DNA from: Candidatus Iainarchaeum sp.
GTDB taxonomy: Archaea; B1Sed10-29; WALL01
DNA: 54,401 nucleotides
Assembly (NCBI GenBank): GCA_021162685.1
Contig: JAGGYF010000002.1
Location: 1-54,401, forward strand
Direction: 5' to 3'
The position numbers and the translations under genes are program-made. Under the pieces are notes generated by a model, which made no database searches, was not told the origin of the DNA, and saw only the letters and a list, made by a program, of their open reading frames with translations. Below are positions 32,665 through 41,600 of this stretch, piece after piece; within the stretch, counting starts at the first letter, position 1, and every line of letters starts with the position of its first letter.

Positions 32665-35600
32665 CTATGTTACTTGTCCTGCTCCTCCTGTTTGGATGAT
32701 CCATTTTCCACTGCTACATACATATTTCCCACATTGTTTGCCATTGTTATAACTATTACAATACGCCACTGCACCTTTTCCTTCTGTTCCGTATCCATAG
32801 TCAACACAGCACTTGGTTGGGTCTCCACTGACTAACTCCCCAACATTTGTACATGTCTCAGCAGGTAGAGGATAACAGCAATAAGGTTTGTCACCACTGC
32901 AATCACCCGCAACATCCTTTTCGCACTCGTCTTTGTATTTTACTATTATTCCATTTATTGTTGACACCTTTCCTTCCCAATCTGTTGTATCTATATCCCT
33001 ACATTCATGGTAAACAAATCCATCTGGTTGTAGTATAGCTTTCTTCTCTTCGGCGTATTCCTCACATGTTTGTTTCGTCCCACTTGTCCCTTGATACACC
33101 ACTTCATCAGAGAAATCACCACAACCTACATTGTTGCATGCCTTCACTTTATAGGTATACGTTTTTGCTGGATCACTGAATATATCAACTGACCTAGCAG
33201 TACCTGTTGATGCTACTTGGCCGAAGTTATTGTTCCCATCCTTATCTGGTTTTCTATACACTTTATAATCAAAAGCACAGTCCACAGGACCCCATGTTAA
33301 AACAACGCGTTCTTCTCCCTGCGAATCCTTCTCTACGGAGAAGCTTATGCTCCCTACCTTCTTTGGTACACTTTCACATTGCGACCCTCCTGATCCTCCT
33401 CTTTGCTGTCCTCCCTGTCCTTGCGGTTCGTACCTACACACAAACACATCCTTTTTGCTTGCTGTTTTTTTCGGTACTCTCTCTTCTAGGCTCTTCTGTT
33501 TTATCTGTCCTGGTCCATCTGTTAACCTTATATATGCCTCTTGTCCATCGTGTATATGATCTTTCCAATAGCGTACAAACCCTCTCTGTGGATTTGTTCT
33601 TGTTCCCTCCTTCGCTTGTATAATAGCACTATCATCGTATGAAGAATATCCAGCATCTACACCCCACATCCAGCAATCGCTACAGTACCCTGTACTTGGA
33701 TTATCATGCTTTGTCCTGTCAAATGCAACATACCAGTTATTTCTTGTGTACGCTCCTGTATCATAGAATCTAAATTTGTTCTCACCGGTTACTAACCAGT
33801 CCTTTGGTATATCAAATGATACCCATCTTGGCGTTCTATCGTAGCCAAATACTGTACACCAGTGGAATGTTATATTTTGATCTGGGTTATCATTCACGAC
33901 GAGATAATTCACATCCTCATAAGGTGCTCTTCCCTTATCTTCTATCTTTCCTTTATTTTTTATAACTTGATTTATGTCCTCAGTGGAATAATAGTCAATA
34001 CCGCTCACATTTAACTCACATACGCTATTGTCAGGGCAAATTCCTCCACTACTTTTACTTTTACAGCAACCTTTTGCATTAGCATAAGATTTACCCATCC
34101 ACTTCCAATGTTTCATATCCTTATAACAACGGAATCTTCCACTTATTACTGGCTCTCCCTGTACACATTTCCCATAAACCCAAAGCGCCGCACTGTCTCC
34201 TGTTATCTTATCCGTGTCTACATACAACCATTTGTTCAGTCCATCGTTTAAGTCATTTCCACCAAGCCATCTGGGGGTGGCAAGATCCTTCGGGTTATCA
34301 TTCATAAATATGTTCGCATACAGCGGAGAGCATTTAATTCCTTGTACACCACTGCCCATTAGAACAGCATGTGTGGCAGTATATGGTACTGCTCCGGTAA
34401 GTTCGAGTGTTTTCTCCTGGTTTGCATCAATCCATCCAGTTGAGACTGCATATAACATCTGGCCTTTGTTTGTTACGTTCTCGCAGCTTCCTTCTCCAGT
34501 ATAGAATGCAATTACTCCTCTTCCTCCACTGGCTCCACCATTCTTTATCTTTAAGCTTACATCCAGAAGTTCTGAATGGCCTTTTACAGAAGCCTGCTCT
34601 ATGTCAAGGTCAGCCATTGTTGTTGCATAGATCATCTTGTCATTTGGGTCACTCTTCATGCCATCATTGTCTATAACAGTAAGCTCTGCTTTAAATGTGC
34701 CTCTACTAGGAATGGTGTATTGCGTTTGTTCTGATTCGCTTTCTGTGGTTGTAACTTCTGTATCCAGGTCAATGTAGTCAATGAAGATCGTGTTGTTTGT
34801 TGTTATTCCAATGTGGTGTTCCCCGTCTGCAAGTGCAACAGGCAACTTACCAAATTCTATGGTTTGCCACTCGTTACTTTTTGTCACAGTCTTATTTGCA
34901 ACTTCTTGCCCATCAACATTCACTTTGAGTAATGTTGGTCCTGATAATTCTTTTACCTTCATTGACATAGATGGTTTGGGGTTGCCAGTAGTTATTATCT
35001 TATAAGTAACACCTATGGTTCCAATCATAGTAACTTCATCAAAGTATACACTTCCAGTTACTGGATTATGTGTGTCAGTTTGCTCACCCCAATCTGGAGA
35101 ACCTCCTTCTAAGGTATCATCAAAGATTATACTGCGGAACTTCAGTGGCCTTTCAACTATTCCATCTCCTCCCCAGTGTCCAGCATTTCCTCCACCTGGA
35201 TTTGTCCCATCAAGTGGGAACTCGACCCACTTCCAACCAGTCCAATCAATTTTTAGTGATGGCTGCCATATCTCTCCATTGGCATCTACATATCTAATCC
35301 TGAGCATGTTATCTTTATGATCTGCTTTAAACCAGAAACCAATTCTAGTTGCAGCATCAGGGATAGGTGTGCTCAATGTATCTACTATCTCAAGGAATTC
35401 ATTTGCTTTGTGGCTAAACTCATAATCTGTTTTGAACACGTATCTTCCTTGTATTGATCCTGATTGTACAGCATCAGAGCTAACAGTTGTGCTTGTACAT
35501 CCTGTGTTACCAGAATTACAATCTATCTCATATGTTCTCCAGCCATCGGTGTTACCATCCTCAAAGTCATCTATCAAAGCATTACTTGAAAGTCTTATTT

Positions 35601-38600
35601 TGAGTTTTCCGCTTGCTGCATTGTCTCCAATTATCTTCGCACTTCCTCTCACATCATACTCCTCTGCCTCAATTCTTGTTGTCTGTGATATATTCCATAT
35701 ATACTTTGTTATGGTTCCATCTGGGTCATAGCTATCTGAGGCATCCAATGTTACTGTTTGTCCTGCTTGTGTTACTAGGTCTAGGCCAGCATCTGCAACA
35801 GGCTTTACGCCAACTGTTTCAGTAGTTATGTTGAATACTTGTTCTTTGTTTTCGGAGATATCTGTACTGTTATTATATGTCCAGTATCTTACCAATTCTG
35901 AAGCCAACGCTTGTCTGTACACATTAAGCTCTTCTGGATGGACATTGTAATACCTATCAGTGTAAACCAATCCAATCTCTATATCCACGCCAATTGCACC
36001 AGGTCCTTTTTTTAGTGTGTAGTAACCGAATACTCCTTTACTCTTATCAATGGAATCCGTTATGTAGTTGTATTTATCTGCAACCAACTCCTCTATGTAG
36101 TAATCCCTGTATTTTATACCAAAGCCTCTCTCGTCATAGTTCTGTGACCCATCTGAAACAATATCTTCAGAATAGCCAAAGATATCCCTTGAATCCACAT
36201 TTATGAATCCTTTTACTTTGGCTGCATCTATTGCATTTATGAATGGTGTTATGTCATATCCTTCATCCTGTTTGAATGCATAGTAGTTCACGTAATCTCC
36301 AAGTTCTGCTCTCATGTCCTTGTCAAGGTTCATTGCACCTATGACAAATGAGTAATTGCCTTCATCGCACCATGAAAGACATCTATTTGTGGATGACACA
36401 CTTAGGACACGTTTATCTGTAGGCGATCTCCTCAGAACGTCTCTATCTGTAGATGGCTTTATTGGAAGAATTACTGGAGCACTTCCGTCTGCAAGTGATA
36501 TACTCCTGTCTGTAGATGGCTCTATTACAACATCTTCATTGTTTGGCTCAAATTTGACTGTTACAATACCACAACCAATGTCCGTTCCTCTTACCCATAG
36601 CTCTTTGTTGGCAGTGTTTTCAAACTCTCCTATTGGGTATATAGCGGAGAAGCCTGCGAATCCAAGTTCTTGTCTGATCTTTTCCATTGTTGTCGCTGTT
36701 ATCTTCTCGTTTCCTACTGCATATCTATACTCTGTGTTTGGACCTGCGTTCAGTGCATCCTTCAACACTGCCATTGTGAATTGCTCTGCGTCGCATACCC
36801 TTACAACACCGTCTTCAATAGAGCATGGTGCTTCTACTCCTCTATCTATGTCTTCAGGGGCATTTCTGTATCTGTATACCTCATATTCACCAGGCGTAGT
36901 GACTTTCTCAGCAGCACCTGGGCAATCCAGCTCAAAGAAGAATGCCCTTCTGAACTCTGGGCTTGTGAAGTCAAACCATAGTGATGGTTTATAGTATCCA
37001 GAGCATTTCTCCATATCTGGTGCTCCCTTTATTACAATTTCTGCGTATGGTGCAGAACTAACATCTGCTGGTTTTCCTGGGATCTCCCATTCTGTTGCTC
37101 CTTCCTCTATTGGAATCTCTCTCCCGAATTCATTGTATATTGCTTTAACATTGATGTCAATGCCATAGTTCCTTACAACCCAGGATGGCGAGAAGTACGG
37201 CTTTTCAAATGTTACTGGCTCTGGCCAGTAGTTGTAAACCTTTATTGTCTGATTCATTTGTGGGTGCTCTTCATTCCCGTAAGCTTCTGTGAAGTTCCAT
37301 GTAACTGGTTCTGTTATACCATCAAATAGTATGCCGCCCACACTGAAGTTCCTTGTAAATGGTCCAAACTCATATCCTATTGCCTTTACTGTTATTGTTC
37401 CTGGCTTCAATGCTCCTCCCTCTTTTGTCGGCAGCACAAACTCAAAGTATGGCTGTTCTGCAAAGTTCTTCAGCCACATCTCGCATGACTCATTGGTGCA
37501 TGTTGACACATATCCTGCTGGTATGTCATCAGAATCAAAGTTCAGTGCATCTCCTGAGATGTATACAACATTATTCCTTCCCTTCTCGTCATGCACTGCT
37601 CCGTACCCCATTACTTGACCAGTTGGATGGTCTGCATCCCTCTTTATAATGGACAATACCAGTACCTTAGTTGTTGTATCCAATGCCTCATTGCCTTCGC
37701 TGTCAAATCCTTGTAGTATCATATCATAGTCAACCCAGCCGTGCTTGAATGTTCCACCCTCCCATGTGGTTGTTGGTTCATCTTCTCCGTAGTCCCACAT
37801 GTATGCTTCCATTGTGCTTGTCTGCTTTGTAAAGTCACTATCTCCTGTAACAAATATGCCTTTTCCAACAGCTGCTACCCATTTCTTTCCATTGGCAGGT
37901 ATTGTCAGGGCATTCCAGCGCGCTCGGACCATTGTTGGTTCATCGTTTCTCGGAACAGCAGCCAGTGCTTCAGCAGCTTTCATTGGGTCATTTTCTACAA
38001 GTTCTCTAATGTTAGTGGCGTTTTTGAGTTTTCCAAAGTGCGGTCCACTTTCTGATGTATATCCAAGCATCTCAGCAGTTATTGGTGTGTATTCCTCTCC
38101 TGCGTATCCTGTTTCCTCCTCCTCTTGTGGAACAATTTCAAATGTTGCACTCTTACAGTTTGCATGGGAACCGACATCTTGAATAAATCTATTTGGTATC
38201 CTTGAAATAGAGCTTGTGTAGTTGAATAGAGCACATACCCATACTGTTTTTGTACCTGCGCCCAATTTATTTACTGAATAGTTTAATGTTCCGAAATCTG
38301 TTGTTCTTACAGCAGAGTCCTTATCAATCTTCGCCATACCCAGCCATTGTGGTGGTCCATAAGGAGCACCTTGTTCATCAAGCACTATTGAGTAAACAGA
38401 GACGTTCTGTTTTGTATACTTCTCTGTGTTGTAGTTCTTTATTACTGCCTCAATGCTTACGGTGTCGCCTATACCATATGTAAATGTATCTGTTTGCTCC
38501 CCTTTACTGTTTCTCAGTGTTATGCTGTCAACACCAATGTCTATTATATCAGAGATCCATTCGCAGTCTGGGTCCATTCTACATAGTCTCTCATCTGTTT

Positions 38601-41600
38601 GTGATTTACAGTCGCCCGCGATGTCTGGGAAACATGCCCTTGTTGTAGTAAATCCTGGAACAATTGCCCATTCACATCCTTCTACAGATTCGCATACCTG
38701 TTCGTTGGCATTTCCTCCAGAACAATCAGGTCCATTACAGTCGCCAGGACAGTTAAAGTGGTCTTCTCCTGCACTTGGTTCGCAGGTGCCATTGTAGTTA
38801 CATACACATTCCCCTAGGATCCTACTCTGGCCTGCTCCACATAGTGATTCATCAAATTCCATACATGGATTACTCAAACCAGTATGCCAGTTCTCTCCCA
38901 GGCTTGATAAACAAGAGTTATCTCCGAACCCACAATCCTTGTAACAGTTGTCTATTGTTTCTCCTGCTGAAGCATTACAGCAGTAGTCTCCACATGTACA
39001 ATCATATGTGTTCTGTATGCTTCCGTTCTCATCTCTGTACATACATCCAAACCATGACTCTCCTGCATCACATACTCCATCGCCATTACATGGAGAACAA
39101 TCCTGTGGGCATGTTGAATAGTTCTCTGGTGGGTTGCCATTTGGCTCACATAATCCATTTCCGCATGTACAATTGTCTGTAACATTTCCTGTTACCACTC
39201 CAGCAGTTTCATCTATGTATGTACATGCTGTATAGCTCTCTCCAGCCCACCACTCGCATGTACCGTTTTTATCACACGTTCCAGCACAATCCTGTGGACA
39301 CGATGTATAGTTCTCACCTATTGTCCCCTGACAGATGCCATTCCCACAACCACAATCTGATGGACAGGTTGTTGCATTTTCAGTTGCAGGGTCACATACT
39401 CCATCTCCACAATAGCAGTCTGTTGTGCCTGCTTCTGTTGCTAGGTCACATATCCCATCTCCAAGATGACAATCATTTGGACACCAGCGTTTATCTTCAC
39501 CAGGGTCGCAGACACCGTCATTATCGCATGGACAATCTGATGGACAGTTGTTCGCATCCTCATCTGCCCATCTGTCATTTGTTTCACAGATACCATTGTA
39601 GTTGCATGGTTGGACAAGTTCAGAACAATCGCTTACTGGGCAGTCCTGGCATGAACCCTCTGCTTTTTCAACTGCTTCTATGTTCAAAATAATACTCTTG
39701 CAATCCATGTCATTTGTTCCCTCTACGTTATCATCAATGATTGTCGCTCCGCTGAAATTTAGATGCCCATTGCTCCAGAGGTAATAGTTGGCACATACAG
39801 TTAACTCAACATATCCAATGTTTGTATTGTTCAAAACCAAGCCAACAACTGTGCTTTCGCCTGGATTTAATGGTGGTAGGTAATCCCATTCATCTGGGAA
39901 ACTGACCAAGGAGGTAGGTATTGCAGTTATCGTCACTATTGGTTCAAGTTCATTTTTTCCATCACTATCATAGTCAAGGATTGGCACAGTTTCTGTTCCA
40001 GCATTTCTCACGGTTGCGTTTACATATATTGTGTCACCTTCGTGAGGTGTCATAGGCGATACAGTAATCTGCGTAATTTGTATATTTGGCAATGCGACAA
40101 CATGCGCTATCTGGTAATCTGAATAGTTGAGAGACTGGTTCTTTTCCTCATCATTGAGAGACTGGTTCTTTTCCTCATCATACAATCTAACAGCAACCTC
40201 AATCCTGTATTCGCCTGTTTCTTCAGGTATCCAAGAGAATGCAAATCTGTGGTTTGCAATGGTGAAATCTCCCTTATAGTATGCATTTGCATTTATATCA
40301 TACATCTCACTTGTTTCATTATACTTCCATATCTGCATCTCATAATCATCTGGAGATGCATCATCGTCCAGCATAATGCTTCCAGATACAATGCCCTGCT
40401 TCTGAACTGTGAATGTGTTTGCAGAATCAATCTCAACAGGTAGTGTCAACTCATAGAATTTTGCCCATGGCTGCTCAACTGCATGCTCGTCAACTAGTGC
40501 AAAGTTTATCTGCTTATCAAAATCATTGTTGTTCTCAAACTCAACAACTGTCGCAAACCTTCTTCCCTTTATCTCTCCCTGCTCTGGCACTGTGATACTT
40601 GGTACAGTGTACTTTGTATGGTCAAAGTATCTTCCCTCTTCAAACATGTATGATGCAGTATAAACCCTTCCCAAAACATTTGATATTGGTGTCTGTTGCG
40701 ATTCTGGGATCTCCAGTACTGTGTACGGCAACACAAATCCAGACTGGTCATTAAACAATACCAGCCAGTCATTGTATTCTGGCCTCAATGTTGTTGTTGG
40801 TTCTCCCTCTTTGTAAACCTTCATCTTTACTGCTAGTTGTAATTCGTCATCTGCTTCAAGTTTATAGAAATTAGCAAGTTTTGGATTATCTGCTACAGGA
40901 TCTATCCTCGTAGTATCTGCTATGCTCTCTGGTTCTTCTATCTTTTGCACGCTTCCATCTGTTCTGACAATTGCACCAGAGTATGTAATTGGATACGAGT
41001 ATCCCTTTGATGATGTTATCTCAATTCCATATGAGCTGGCATCTCTCTTTGCCTTTGCCCTTATCTGTAGGTAGAATGTGCTTCCATCTGCAAATGTCCC
41101 ACCATCAACCACATGCTGTCCTGCTTTGTCTGTTGAGAGCCATGCACTATAAAGATAGAAGTCTGGATGCGTATCAATATAATGCCAGCCCTGTGTCTGT
41201 GTTGTATCAATTGTTATTGGTACGTGCACCCATGCATTATCCGGCTGTGTGGTGAATACTTTTCCATCGTTTGTTACCCATTTCGCTCTGTAATGCAATT
41301 CTGTATCTGGTGTAAGTACTGCAGTTCTCACGTGCAAGGGTATTGGTATATTGAAGATCACAGGTTTGTTATACTTTGTTATATCTATCTTGAAATACTT
41401 TGCAGCACTTATGCTTCCTGCCTCTTCATATGATAGAGGTGTTGAATAACTAAATTCTGTTGCCAAGAGGGGTCCAGAGACTGTTGGATCCTCTAAGCTA
41501 TAATCCTTTGGCCTCACACTCTTTATGATTATTGGGCTGGCTTCAATATCAGAGACTGAGCCCTGGTCACCAACCCAGAACTCTACCTCTGCGCTTCTAA

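Noticed and set aside
36375-36535. Possible CRISPR array from the repeated TCTGTAGATGGC string
   Set aside because: Units are short, unevenly spaced and in frame inside a coding region; no cas genes are present anywhere.
36356-36994. Plus-strand 212-aa ORF inside the 3631-aa gene
   Set aside because: It is a shadow of the strongly supported giant protein, which continues unbroken through the region.
38952-39185. Minus-strand 77-aa ORF (MLQTIVHAEM...) in the Cys-rich region
   Set aside because: It is an alternative frame of the Cys repeat array on the same strand; the repeats belong to the long frame.
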